Below are positions 10,241 through 20,763 of a DNA stretch of 64,000 nt, in pieces. Position numbers and translations under genes: made by a program. Origin of the DNA: Siphonodentalium dalli. Its lineage: Eukaryota > Mollusca > Scaphopoda > Gadilida > Siphonodentaliidae. Each line of letters starts with the position of its first letter. Position 1 is the stretch's first letter. A model generated the notes under the pieces. It had not been told where the DNA came from. It saw nothing but the letters and a program-made list of their open reading frames with translations, and ran no database searches. Location of the stretch: the NCBI GenBank assembly GCA_032622095.1, contig CP136065.1:114121195-114185194 (forward strand), given 5' to 3'.

Positions 10241-12609
10241 CCCTGGTCTGAGAAATGTGAGAATACAGCTACAAAAAGTACAATAGGCTGAATAGCTGTA
10301 TTCAGCTAAGAGCCTAAGTTAACCTAGAAGGGCTAGATGTATTCAGCTATATATTATACTCTCAAACCGGCTGTTTTTCGATAATAAACTAGAAGCGCTA
10401 ATTTGCGCATCGAAGTTAGGCTACCATATTCTTCGGCCACCCTCAACCAAATCAAAATCGTCACTTGTTTTCTGTCAATTCTGACAAAGTGTTGCCTTTT
10501 GTCGACACAGCAATTCTGATTTTGTGTGAAAAAAACTACGGTGGTTAGTGCTGGGTGGTTTCCCGATTAATCGACAATACCCGGTTAAAATTTCAAGATC
10601 GTCCGTAATATCGTCCAAACTAAAATAATCGTAATATAGTCGGCAATCAGTTGGTAGTGGTACCAGACAATCACAAGCATATACAAACAAATGATTTAAC
10701 TCAAGCCTAATCAAGTTATTTAAGTTTTAAATTCCAACTAAATCCCAGTAAATGCAGTATCCTGATTTTTTTCAATATTCAATCATAGTAAACAACGTTT
10801 AAAACGACTAACGAAATTAGGGGAATATGAAAAACACAGAATACGTCCCCCTTTTGCTCGCTCACAATATTACACAAACCCTCCGACTTCCCTGCGTAAT
10901 ATTTGTTACAAGATAATTCACCAAGCAGTGAATTGACGACTGATCAGGTTATAGATCGATATTAATGTCAGTTATGCCACGCCTCTTCCTTCAGAATAAT
11001 GATGCACGTATGCACCATCAATCAAAATAATAAATGGGCGAAGATACCGCCCTCTTCTCGTCTAGAAGAAACCACTCACTGCGATTGGTTAAAACCAATG
11101 GTATAGAATTAGGGCTTCAAACCCGCCCAAAAATACATGGTGTCCTTGCTTTGTCGAATTCCAAAAGTTGTGTACGGTACTATGTGTGTTCGGACTTCCC
11201 TAAAAGACCAACTGAACCTCATTGTCAAATTTGTCTTGACGGTAAACCACATCTCTGTCATGCGACACAAGTGTCATCGGGAATAACATATTTTTTTACT
11301 CAACATACATGTAGTTGTACATACCGAGTTAGAAAATGATTCTATAGTATAGAACACTTTTAGTTTTGGCATAGACGAGATAATAGTTTTATTAATTACC
11401 GTTATATACCAGAATTTGTCATATCACCGGAACGAAATTGTCCGAATAGCGGAATTTAACTTACTTTTTATTCCGAGTATCGATCAAGCATGAGGTTGTC
11501 ACTGCTTGAGTGGTTGTGTTTTTTATTCCCGACGTCAACTTGTCAAAATTAATGACATTGATGTGATTCTAGTGAACAGTGAGAAATTGTTTTATGTTTC
11601 TAGTATCCTATGTTTTAAAAAATCCGCGATTATATCGTTAACTGCGTTTTTAATTTCCAAAAATCACAATTTTTATTTTCGTTAATATCGTCCAGCCCTA
11701 ACGGTGGTCGATGTCAGTAAATATTCTGGGGACTATTTTCTGCGAATGCTTTCATTAACTAACTTATAAAATAAAGATCAAATTCATCGCAAACACTTGT
11801 TTACTTCTTCTCGATGCTAAACTGGTAGGGGCGTTAGAAAATTTAAAATTACATACCATTAGCGGTTTGTCAGCGATACTGGTAACTATTCATAACGGCC
11901 CCCGGTATATACAGATATTGTGCGGCATATTGCAAATGTATGGCACAACATAGGGACAACTGAAATGAAAATGCGACTTATATAATTTCTGAAGTATTTT
12001 AAACATGAAGTCAGCGAGTCGGAACTATTCAATCTGTTTTGGCGGGAAAATATTTAATGTGTGAAAACTTACTAAACATAGCATTGTTATTTGTATTTTC
12101 GCAATTCGACATACGTGTATGCGTTTCCGTATTTTTGGAGAAAGTCAGCTCAAGCAGTGAGTGGTACTCGCTCGGTTAAACTCTGGTTAGAGATGTTCCC
12201 CTTTTTACCTGTTTTAACGCACCAACCAAACTTCCGGGAATGATTAAGATGTTCCATCTTCGGTGATAAATATTGTATTTAATGTATTTTTCAAGGTATT
12301 CCGCATTGCATAAGAGAGTTATTAAACCGTTATGACCGACATCGACCGCCGTAGTCAGTTTTCACACATAATCACCATCACCGTGTTGACTAAAGGCAAC
12401 ACTTTGTCAGAAAACAAGCGACGGTTTTGATTTGGTTGAGGATGACCGGAGAATATGGTAGCCTAATTTCGATGCTCAAATTAGCACTTCTAGTTTGTTA
12501 TCGATAAACAGCCGGTTTGAGAGTATAATATATAGCTGAATATAGCTAGGTTAGCTGAATACAGCTATTGTAGCTGTATTCTCACATTTGCCAGACCTGC
12601 TGACTGGCC
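10241..12609. mobile_element. 2.4-kb element with ~270-bp inverted ends
   Basis: The left end (CTGGTCTGAGAAATGTGAGA, ATACAGCTAC) is the imperfect reverse complement of the right end (GTAGCTGTATTCTCACATTT, GCCAGACCTG). Arm matching continues inward through AAACCGGCTGTTTTTCGATA, GCGCTAATTTG, CACCCTCAACCAAATCAAAA and GACAAAGTGTTGCCTTT, to about 10510 and 12370. The interior includes a 101-residue frame at 11034-11339 that is Cys-rich near its end but unassigned. The copy-2 equivalent is 54827-58599 and carries an internal duplication. Confidence 0.7.
11034..11339 (+). other. Unassigned Cys-rich open frame inside the TIR element
   Basis: This 101-codon frame has a Cys/His-rich second half (VRYYVCSDFP, then EPHCQICLDGKPHLCHATQ, then QHTCSC). 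It loosely recalls the C-terminal zinc-binding tails of some transposases, but I cannot place it in a family. It recurs at 55588-55893 and, truncated, at 57106-57324, because the DNA is duplicated there. It may be a transposase remnant or chance; I lean to a remnant. Confidence 0.25.
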
Positions 12610-13249
12610 TGAGCCTGATCGAGTGTCCCGAAGCGGCGAAAGGAGTAAAACACTAAACTAAACAGTTAAAAATGTTATTGCTAAATTTAATAGTAATAAT
12701 TTACAGTGAGTCTACTACAACTAGTACTATTTCTCGATGGCCAACCCATCTCCGATTACTGCTCGATCTTCGTCACACTTCGACTATGTTTTGTGGAGTA
12801 ATTTAAATTATCTTAGTTACTATCTCTATCACTAGTAGTAGTATTAGTAGTATCAGGGGAAGTCGGTATCCGAGTCTGGCGAGAGGTAGCGTACTGGTCT
12901 CTTGTGCTAGCGGACCGGGATTGCAACCTGGTCAGGGTAATCTGAAAAAAATCAGAACTCAGGTCAGATACCAAGTTTGTCAGGCAATATTCGAGATCAC
13001 TGAATAAAAATCCGAATGCAAAATGCTGACTTCCCCCATTACAATACAACATTTGTCCAGGTATGCTGTCGTGGGTCAGCCTTTTTAATTCAGATTGTTT
13101 GGCTTTGGCAGTCCACTATGGCATCCCTTTATCATGGCTCAGTTTGCTTCAGGCCTCGGTGTGTGCACATTAAAGAACCCTACTGGAGTCACCACAGTGT
13201 TATACAGTGACTGCCGTGGTAGCACCTGGACCAGTGCAGTCGTAAAAAT

Positions 13250-13618
13250 CCCCCCTGTCTGAGTCGGAAAATAAACAACCGGCACAAATTCGGAGTCGGA
13301 AAATCGCGACTGATTGAAACACTCAGATCATTCGATTTACTTGTTACTTCAGTTTTAATTTCAAACTATTGGAATTTGAGTCATGAAATTTCCAACTATT
13401 GAAAATTATGGTCCTCATTGGGGGGGGGGTTGAGACACCCCATACCCCCTGCCGGCACGTGCCTGATGCTCGTCGCCGCATGGGAGGTAGTGCTATATAG
13501 TAATTGATGACAAGTGTGCGTAGCCTTGTCTTTTGTGTAAGTAGCCTGTACCCGCTGCGTAATATTGAAGATGGTTTGTGTGAAGCTCCATAACAATTAA
13601 AATCAATAGGGATATTGC
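13250..13618. repeat. Direct repeat, second unit (pairs with 8925-9660)
   Basis: This carries the same ordered phrases as 8925-9660, with a poly-G tract at about 13419 where the first unit has an insertion junction. Equivalents in copy 2 are 56685-57030 and 59250-59590. Confidence 0.75.
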
Positions 13619-13639
13619 GTTAATATACGAGACACATTG

Positions 13640-13819
13640 TTAATATACGAGACACTGCCCCCCTCACAACATCCAGAGGTCATAAATTTGTACTGTTCTT
13701 CACTGGACCCAAATACATCCGCACCTCATTGTACCCTCTTACTATCCTTGCATGGAATTCTCTTGATCCTGCTATTGCCACCCTCACAGACCTGGACAAA
13801 TACAAATCTGCTCTCTATA
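13640..13819 (+). pseudogene. LINE reverse transcriptase C-terminal fragment
   Basis: One uninterrupted frame reads GPKYIRTSLYPLTILAWNSL, then DPAIATLTDLDKYKSALY, and stops at FKLH. The aromatic-rich block followed by an xxWNSL motif and a short charged tail is the usual end of CR1/Jockey-like reverse transcriptase ORFs. Everything upstream of it is missing. The complete equivalent in copy 2 is 59617-59819; a truncated one lies at 57063-57120. Confidence 0.65.
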
Positions 13820-14127
13820 GCGACCACTTCAAACTCCATTAACCAACCTGTACCAAATCTGAGTTTTTATCATGTTTTTATAATAGTTACACAATCATGC
13901 GCCTCCTTTAAAACTTCAACATGATGAAGGTTAGGAGAAACCTATAAATAGATAGTGCATCTATATTAAACCGGAAGATTCCTGCAATGAAATATCTACA
14001 GATATCTATCATGGAAACATCAGCCCTCTTAAATTTAAATGATTGGTTGACTTTGGAAATTAGCTTCGCTGTGGCCCAGTTTACTTCAGTAAATGGCTTT
14101 GGCATTATTGATTACCATAGCCAATTA
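13820..14127. other. Non-coding stretch
   Basis: Nothing beyond AT-rich sequence is supported. Copy 2 has about 50 extra A-rich bases at about 59855-59905. Confidence 0.5.
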
Positions 14128-14310
14128 CTCTTGTGTGCCAAATAGAAGTGCAGGGTGGAACGTAAGTTATAAGTGCAACTGCAAGGTGGAAATGTCTAAA
14201 AAAAAATAAAAATAATAATATTAAAGTACTAACAGTGTAGGGCGGAATAGAAGTGTGTGGTTGAAACATACATGTATCAATTCTCACAGAAAAGTTGATA
14301 TCGTGTGGAA
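14128..14310. mobile_element. Diverged one-ended relative of the CTCTTGAGTGCC MITE
   Basis: It starts CTCTTGTGTGCCAAATAGAA after a TA and carries three degenerate (A)GTGCAGGGTGGAA-type words, as in the element at 14911-15299. No right end is visible. Confidence 0.45.
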
Positions 14311-14517
14311 GATGAAAATTTTTCAATATTTAATACCTTGAACTTTTGTACTAGACTTTAGTGTAAAACAAGTTTACGCAATTGACATGGTTAAAAATGA
14401 TACATGCATGAGAAAATGTGACCATCGTCGTCGATATGCCTCGTATGTGCAACATTTCGATTGAAAATTCCACATAAAATTTTCTTGTGATTAAATTATT
14501 TGCATAGCATTTGTTAA

Positions 14518-14890
14518 CCCTTTACCCAACAGAAGGGCCCTGTGCCAATGCATTCTCTTATATATGCGAGTCGACCATAGGTCGCCTCGCATATAGAAGA
14601 GAATGCATTGGCTTAACACATTAAAAATTATAAAATTGTTAAAGAATGTAAGAAAATATATTTTAGGCCAATGCATTCTCTTATATATGCGAGGCGACCT
14701 ATGGTCGACTCGCATATATAAGAGAATGCATTGGCACAGGGCATAACTGTAACTATCACAATGTGGTCAAGGAGCCGGTTCCAATGATATCCATATGTGT
14801 ATGGTTCTATTGAATTTGAGACAGACCGAAGATATTTTAGGCTGTTGAAGCTTTATTTGGCCGGTTTTGGCCGTTTTGTTGGGTAAAGGG
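14518..14890. mobile_element. 373-bp TTAA-flanked MITE present only in copy 1
   Basis: The ends CCCTTTACCCAACA and TGTTGGGTAAAGGG lie between TTAA target copies at 14514-14517 and 14891-14894. Copy 2 has the undisturbed site with one TTAA at 60535-60538. Inside are two roughly 55-bp palindromes built on GCATTCTCTTATATATGCGA around a GTCGACC/GGTCGAC-type centre. TTAA and short ends indicate piggyBac-type mobilisation. No protein is encoded. Confidence 0.92.
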
Positions 14891-14910
14891 TTAAGGCCTT
14901 AACAAAAATA

Positions 14911-15299
14911 CTCTTGAGTGCCTAATAAAAGTACAGGGTGGAATAATAGTACAGGTTGGAAAATGTCGCGTAACTGAATAATAGTACAGGGCGGAATAAA
15001 CGTACAGACTGGAAATATTAGTACCATACATCCCAACAAAACGCACCATCTGACTGGTTTACTGATGCCATGTGACAGAAATAGTTTCGATGGATAGCCA
15101 GGTCTGTGAATCTACAGTGTGCTGATCACTGTCAACAATCAGAGTTCATTTATCTATGAATAACACAATTTAAGATTGGTGAATTATTTCTTTTGGTTAA
15201 TAATTTAATAAACGTACAGGACCAAATAACGATCGTACAGGTGGGAATTTTACCTCAATTTTAATAATCGTACATGTACGTTTATTAGGCACTCAAGAG
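14911..15299. mobile_element. 389-bp MITE with GTACAGG repeats, TA target
   Basis: The ends CTCTTGAGTGCCTAATAAA and TTTATTAGGCACTCAAGAG are flanked by TA (14909-14910 and 15300-15301). The subterminal parts contain about six GTACAGG(G)(T/C)GGAAT-like words in both orientations. The equivalent in copy 2 is 60555-60943, of the same length. Confidence 0.8.
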
Positions 15300-15739
15300 T
15301 AGGTGTGTTTCCCCTTACGGGCCCCCAAAAAAATTGGGTCGGTATTATTATTATTTTTTTTTTAAACATACTGCCTATATAGAGGAATAATGTGGCTTGA
15401 ATACAGATGGTGTGAAGTAAGTGAATGAAAGAAGGAGTTCACAAGTCAAAATCAGTTTTATTTAATCCTTTCAATGGCGTAAACTGCTATGGCGGGGATG
15501 AAAAACCCTCCCGTGATAGTGTAAACCTCTGCACTGAGATGATAAAATCGCCTCCATGAACTTGAAGGGGTAAACCACTTGAGCATGGAGAACTACAAGC
15601 ATTGGGTTCACGATGGGTTATGGTTTTTCATTCAAAGTCAACAGGGCACCAATCTCTGAATAAAATTTGTTATGAACTTTATTCACTGGCATGTATAATT
15701 ATGCAGATCAAAGACTTATTAAAATCATCGCAGTCAGAA
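15300..15739. other. Non-coding stretch with a copy-1-specific segment
   Basis: Copy 1 has about 187 bp (about 15397-15583) that copy 2 lacks between TGTGGC and GCATGGAGAACTAC. No inverted ends or target duplication are evident, so a deletion in copy 2 is equally likely. No gene is supported. Confidence 0.55.
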
Positions 15740-16197
15740 GAATTGGAACAACAAATAGTGTTAAACTGTTTAATGTTGGTTTATTTAAGAATTGGAACAA
15801 CAAATAGTGTTTAATGTTGGTTTATTTAAGAATTGGAACAACAAATAGTGTTTAATGTTGGTTTATTTAAGAATTGGAACAACAAATAGTGTTTATTGTT
15901 GGTTTATTTAAGAATTGGAACAACAAATAGTGTTTAATGTCGGTTTATTAAGAATTGGAACAACAAATAGTGTTTAATGTTGGTTTATTTAAGAATTGGA
16001 ACAACAAATAGTGTTTAATGTTGGTTTATTTAAGAATTTGAACAACAAATAGTGTTTATTGTTGGTTTATTTAAGAATTGGAACAACAAATAGTGTTTAA
16101 TGTCGGTTTATTTAAGAATTGGAACAACAAATAGTGTTTAATGTTGGTTTATTTAAGAATTGGAACAACAAATAGTGTTTATTGTTGGTTTATTTAA
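15740..16197 (+). repeat. 41-bp minisatellite, about 11 units
   Basis: The unit contains GAATTGGAACAACAAATAGT followed by GTTTAATGTTGGTTTATTTA and A. Units differ at single positions (TTAATG versus TTATTG, TGTTGG versus TGTCGG). Copy 2 has about 11 units at 61214-61672. Variant units keep a similar order in both arrays. Confidence 0.97.
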
Positions 16198-16642
16198 TGA
16201 GTGACCCCATTCGTGAATTTTCAAACTTATCAATTTGAAGGGGAAAATCATTTTCCTCAAAAACCAATGTACATGTACCGGTATGCTACGGTAAATGTAC
16301 CAACACTCACAGCACAAGTGAAAACTATTAATACATGTACCTACGGTAATTCAATCGTAATCTATCATAAAAAATCTGGTGGTTACACAGTACACTGGTG
16401 AAACAGCGCATCAATTGAATACTATGTTACCGGTACAGCACAACCATTTGAAATAAAAGCACCAAAACTACAATGTAATATATGGATATATGGCGTGCCG
16501 TTAAAGAGCGACGGAACATCAAACATTCAAATATTCAAAAGTGTCACGGAACATCAAACAATGCCGGTCTGCAGAGTATTGCAGTAATCAACAATAATAT
16601 ACCAAGTGATTTATTTCACAATAATACGGGACATGTTCCAAG
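16198..16642. other. Non-coding stretch
   Basis: AT-rich, with GTACATGTAC and ACCGGTA words and the 8-bp target GTTCCAAG of the following hAT element. No gene is supported. Confidence 0.5.
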
Positions 16643-17564
16643 TAGAGCTGGGACGGTTATGCGGTTAACCGGTTAACCACCAACTATGGCCGTGACCGGT
16701 CACGGATTTGCCGTGGTCGGTTAACCGTAACATCACTATTATAGTGTATGATCACTGTAATGGTCAGCTATAACTGGATATAAGAGGGTTAATCTGTCTC
16801 CGTCAATTAAAATGAATCCGAGATTGACGGAACAACATCAAACGCGGTGTGTCAGCTCTTTGAAGGCTACATTTAACAGCCTGCCGACGTGAAAACGAAA
16901 CATCAAAGGGTCAGCACACGTGTGATCTTACAACATTGTCACATTGCATGACTCGTATTCAGTATTATTATCAGGAAGATAATTGTTTTTGTTATCAACG
17001 ACTAGTTATTTCTTGAGACTCCCGGCCCTTCAATCCATTCCCCCTCCCCCCCGGACAACATCACATATCAACGTATATGTAAGTATTTCATTAAGAATAA
17101 ATAATAATTGTTCGCCCACCAGCTACCGGAAATTGCGGAATAATCAATAAAATATTCCGGAATGTATATTAAACCTTTCTAGTCGTCACTTCCGTGTCGG
17201 TGTGTTCAGCTTCCCACCCGATCACATATCCCGATGGCGATGGAGTAATTTTACAAGGACAATAAATGAACACAACACAGCCTCACAGGGGAATGACATT
17301 GTATATTTATTTTATTCAGTAATAAATTGAAGATGTGTACTTAATTAGATATGTGATTATGTGTGTCATGGGTGACAACTTCTTTGTATAATGGGCAGGA
17401 GCCGTTCTCAAACTTACCATGTCAGTGAGCATCACAATCATCGCCGTTCTGCATACTGGGCTTACCCACCCATAATAGTACCTATAATATGTGGTTAACC
17501 GGTTAATCGCGGTTTTTTGCCGTTCATAACCGGTCACGAAAAACCCATAACCGTCCCAGCTCTA
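16643..17564. mobile_element. 922-bp non-autonomous hAT element
   Basis: The ends TAGAGCTGGGACGGTTATG and CATAACCGTCCCAGCTCTA (one mismatch) are flanked by the 8-bp duplication GTTCCAAG (16635-16642 and 17565-17572). Subterminal GGTTAACCGGTTAA and GACCGGTCACG words occur at both ends. The 8-bp target and TAG-type ends are hAT features. No long frame is present, so it depends on a transposase elsewhere. The copy-2 equivalent is 62118-63028 with the same duplication at 62110-62117 and 63029-63036. Confidence 0.9.
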
Positions 17565-17584
17565 GTTCCAAGTCAATCTTTATA

Positions 17585-17676
17585 CAGTAATGCCCTAAAT
17601 AATCGACTCCTTAACCACAGCAGAATTATAGGTAATTCTGCTGTGGTTAAGGAGTTGATTATTTAGCGCATTACTG
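17585..17676. mobile_element. 92-bp hairpin MITE, TA target (mariner-like)
   Basis: Nearly the whole element is a hairpin. CAGTAATGCCCTAAATAATC, GACTCCTTAACCACAGCAGA and ATTA pair with the right half around a short loop. TA lies outside both ends (17583-17584 and 17677-17678). CAGTAATG ends with TA targets fit Tc1/mariner MITEs. The copy-2 equivalent is 63049-63140. Confidence 0.88.
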
Positions 17677-18408
17677 TAGCAGGAATTAATAGTGATAACA
17701 CAATTCATTGGAGCCATAACATGTATCAAGGATGACAAGGATAAACAAATATGAAGATATAAATTCATAGTTCGGTCAATAATAATTTTGTTATCCTGCC
17801 TGGAGCTCCAACACATACTATTGAACAACGACACACATGATCACATTTTTTCGCCAAAATGGATATCCACAACACTCTATTATATTTTGTAACACTTGGA
17901 TTAATTAACTCTGCCATGGCAGTGGTCCTCACTTACAATCAGCAGGTGATCGGGACTTATTTTCATGTGGCTTTCCTTTGTGTGTTCTGGTTGAATAACT
18001 TTCATGCTGCTGCAAAAGCAATTCATTGTAATATATCACCAATATTACTGAAAATTGCGTAAGAAATAACGATCGAGAAAAAACTGTCTGCAATATAAAT
18101 ATTAAAATCTAATATTCGATAAAATTGCAGATGACTACCCTTTTCTCAATCACTACCTCTACTGGAATGTCCAATAACTTTGGCCTCACCAGTCTGTATG
18201 GAATGCAAACTATTGAACAAGCTACGAGTTCCTTGCATGTAATTTGAATGATTTTGCTGCTATAAATAGTTCCTGCATACAAACCTTGAAGTACATGTAT
18301 GACATGTATCTCCTTTCGTTTTCATTCTCATGAGTTTACTGGTACCTGTTGAATTTTCAATTATCCAATTGGTCAATTCATAGTCTCATTGATCAATTTT
18401 ACTTCCAG
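17677..18408. other. Intronic or upstream sequence before UBL3 exon 2
   Basis: The stretch ends in a polypyrimidine-poor but plausible acceptor, TTTTACTTCCAG. I looked for a first coding exon with a start codon and a GT donor in phase 0 and did not find one. The 67-residue frame at 17859-18062, repeated in copy 2, has a hydrophobic start but no family match. Confidence 0.5.
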
Positions 18409-18517
18409 ATAAACTTGAGGCTCATACTGGTCAGTGGCAAAACGAAAGAATTTACATTTTCTCCAAATGATTCAGCTTCCGAGATTGCTGACCATGTTTA
18501 CAGTAACTGGCCAGAAG
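18409..18517 (+). CDS. UBL3: UBL3 exon (first ubiquitin-fold exon), copy 1
   Basis: This 109-bp exon begins in phase 0 after TTCCAG and ends in phase 1 before GTAAGC. It encodes INLRLILVSGKTKEFTFSPN, then DSASEIADHVYSNWPE. This is the start of the ubiquitin fold of UBL3: the first two beta strands and the beginning of the helix. UBL3 is a small prenylated ubiquitin-like protein of animals held at the plasma membrane and linked to sorting of proteins into extracellular vesicles. The next exon at 21605 completes the split Asp codon. The initiator exon was not found. The same exon lies at 63882-63990 with an identical sequence. Confidence 0.95.
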
Positions 18518-18577
18518 GTAAGCTAATGTCATGTAATGCAGGGACCAGCCTAGACATGATTTTCAGGGCCAAGTGAC

Positions 18578-19646
18578 TAGGGGTGCCACGATTAATCGTA
18601 TAATCGATGAACCGTTGATAAAGCCGATAATCGATTACCATTTCCATAGTCGATTAATCTGCATTATTTATTTCGGACGTCGTAAAATAACGGATATTAT
18701 TGAAAACTGTGTTTTACACCGTTTAATCTACAACAGAAAGGGATATCAACCTTTGATTGCATATCAAAGAGATTCGGACAACATGAGTACTACTACATGT
18801 AACGTACGTTGCAAACAGTCAGAAGTTCATTTGATGATGTGACATGGGTCGTTGTATATTCACAAATTGGCGCACTGCAGCTTTGAACTTATGATGACGT
18901 CATTGTATATTTATACTTGAAAGGCGGCACTATGTCTTTGAAATATGCCGACTGCCACCGTGTTCAATGAACTGAATGCACTCGCCCTTGAGTCTGATTG
19001 GACCAATGGGGAGTTGATTGACATTCTCTGGAAACCAGGGAATCTACAGTGTTTTAATCAGCGATGTTTTTCGCGATATCAGTTGCGACTATACTTTGTT
19101 TGCATAAGTATACTTAGATGTTACTAGGCTATTGCATATCATGCAGTGAATGCAAAATGAAACTCGATATTATCAAATACTTAACTTGTTCTAAGTTCTG
19201 CAATTTGCAGGTGGGACACACCTTTGTGATTGTTATCCACGTTCTGGAAGTTTTGATGAAACTGATAGTTCCTTTTTTAGGAACCGCCGGTCAACCGTCG
19301 TTCATTCCTACTTTTATATTGTTTGTATGTTTGGCTATTCATAACACTGAAATTAATCGCTACGTTCATTCTGAAGAACTCACAAATATAATAACCATAA
19401 CATCGCTGAGAACTGTGCTGGTATTCAATACATTGTGTGCATTGGTCATTACCGGTAACAGTGGTTTATGATGCACTGTATTAACATAAAAATTACATCG
19501 GCCGATGCCTCAAACAAATAGCGACAGTGCAGTTAACCAGCACCCAGCTAATAGGCCATATTATGGAATCTTCTACTGATGTTATTAGGTACGATTAATC
19601 GATTATTGACTATCGATTATCAAAATCAAAAATTGTGGCACCTCTA
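18578..19646. mobile_element. 1.07-kb hAT element nested in the larger hAT
   Basis: The ends TAGGGGTGCCACGATTAATC and GATTAATCG with AATTGTGGCACCTCTA are flanked by 8-bp copies CAAGTGAC (18570-18577) and GAAGTGAC (19647-19654), one mismatch. ATCGATTA words are dense at both ends, as in many hAT families with subterminal repeats. Frames at 18945-19127 and 19118-19471 lie inside but have no recognisable domain. Confidence 0.8.
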
Positions 19647-20415
19647 GAAGTGACTTCTCCCTGTCACAAAAATAAGGCAGTGGGCGTTCTCCAGGGCGAA
19701 ATGGGTTGGCAATATTGAAATCGGCCCGCACTGTAGTCCCCTATATAACGAAAATAGCAGATATGTAATATTTAAATTAAAATGATGAAACAATGGTTCA
19801 AATGTGGAAACTTTATGTTCCAATCATCACTCTAATAACTATGAATAATGTCCAAACATAATTGTGAGAAAATGGTAGCATTTTATATAATAATTTGGGG
19901 AAGAACGGCATTTTTACAACCGCTTATGAATACGAAATATATATAAATTACACAATGCTTATGAATACGAAAAAAAATGCTAAAACGAATTGAAAGTTTT
20001 AACAGTCTCACTCATTAAAGGTGCCTAACCTGGGTACACATAATAATGTGTTGCAAAAATGAATTTGTTTTCTAAGTTATTCTGGCCTTTACAAAATTTA
20101 ACAAAGGGGTGCTGACCTGATGTAAGGTGTAATCTTCAGGTGTGATAATCTCAAAATCACAAGTCGCTGTGGACACCTGACATGTTTTCACAGCAGTCTG
20201 CAATCAACACTCAGGTGTGAATATGCTCCCAAATCGGATTAATACATATGTTAATAGTAATAATGGTGTTATCTAAGACAGTATTAAAGCTTGTGTGCTC
20301 TATCCAATCAACAATTGTTGATGCGTACTCCGCGCTAATAATGAGCGATCCGTGAAAATTTCTGTCGGACTTGGCGGAATGGAACTAATCCCCCGCCAAG
20401 TCTGCCTCGTGCTGA

Positions 20416-20763
20416 GTGATCTGTAGTCGGCTCATTGTGTTCTATGGACTGAGAGACGCCCAGTTCCCCCCCCCCCCCCCCCCCCCCCCCCACTTGGCCG
20501 CTCAGCAGAAAGATCAGCCGGCAGTGAATGATGTCACCACCAGACGGAGCAGGGACGCCGATGTCACTCCGGATGTCCCTGCCGTCGACGTAGACAGCGG
20601 CAACAGGGACGCCGACGCCATTCCGGAGATCCCCGCCGCTGTCTTCGATGTGGAGATGGCAACTCCACCCAGCCAGACTCCACCGCTTCGTGACCTACTA
20701 CAACTTCTCCCTAAGACATTGTCAATGGATAACTGGGTTCAATCAATGTTGGCAGTCAATTAG
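20416..20763 (+). other. Unassigned GC-rich open frame with a polyproline (poly-C) start
   Basis: This frame lies inside the outer hAT element. After a C-homopolymer it encodes an acidic stretch with an imperfect internal repeat (RDADVTPDVPAVDVDSGN, then RDADAIPEIPAAVFDVE). The GC content is clearly above its surroundings. I do not recognise it. A captured exon fragment or a transposon ORF piece is possible; chance is not excluded. Confidence 0.2.

Larger units (their letters stand above)
1..18527 (+). repeat. Large direct duplication, copy 1
   Basis: This stretch matches 47641-64000 in the same orientation from its first base to the window end; position 18527 corresponds to 64000. The order of landmarks is the same in both copies: LINE 3' end, MITEs, AT tract, TIR element, 41-bp minisatellite, hAT element, hairpin MITE, UBL3 exon. 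The exon is identical in both. The copies differ by scattered substitutions and by large indels. Copy 1 has extra DNA at 709-3774, about 5385-5463, about 9035-9368, 14518-14890 and about 15397-15583. It lacks the extra 540 bp at 51510-52049 and the internal duplication near 55690-57120. This may be two alleles assembled in tandem or a recent segmental duplication. Confidence 0.95.

Noticed and set aside
11034-11339. piggyBac transposase tail
   Set aside because: The order and spacing of cysteines do not match the usual C-terminal zinc module well enough, and the element ends are not TTAA-flanked.
15740-16197. CRISPR array from the 41-bp repeat
   Set aside because: Units are directly adjacent with no spacers; it is a minisatellite.
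17859-18062. 67-codon frame as the UBL3 first exon or a separate small gene
   Set aside because: No donor in phase 0 and no similarity to the UBL3 start; duplicated only because the locus is duplicated.
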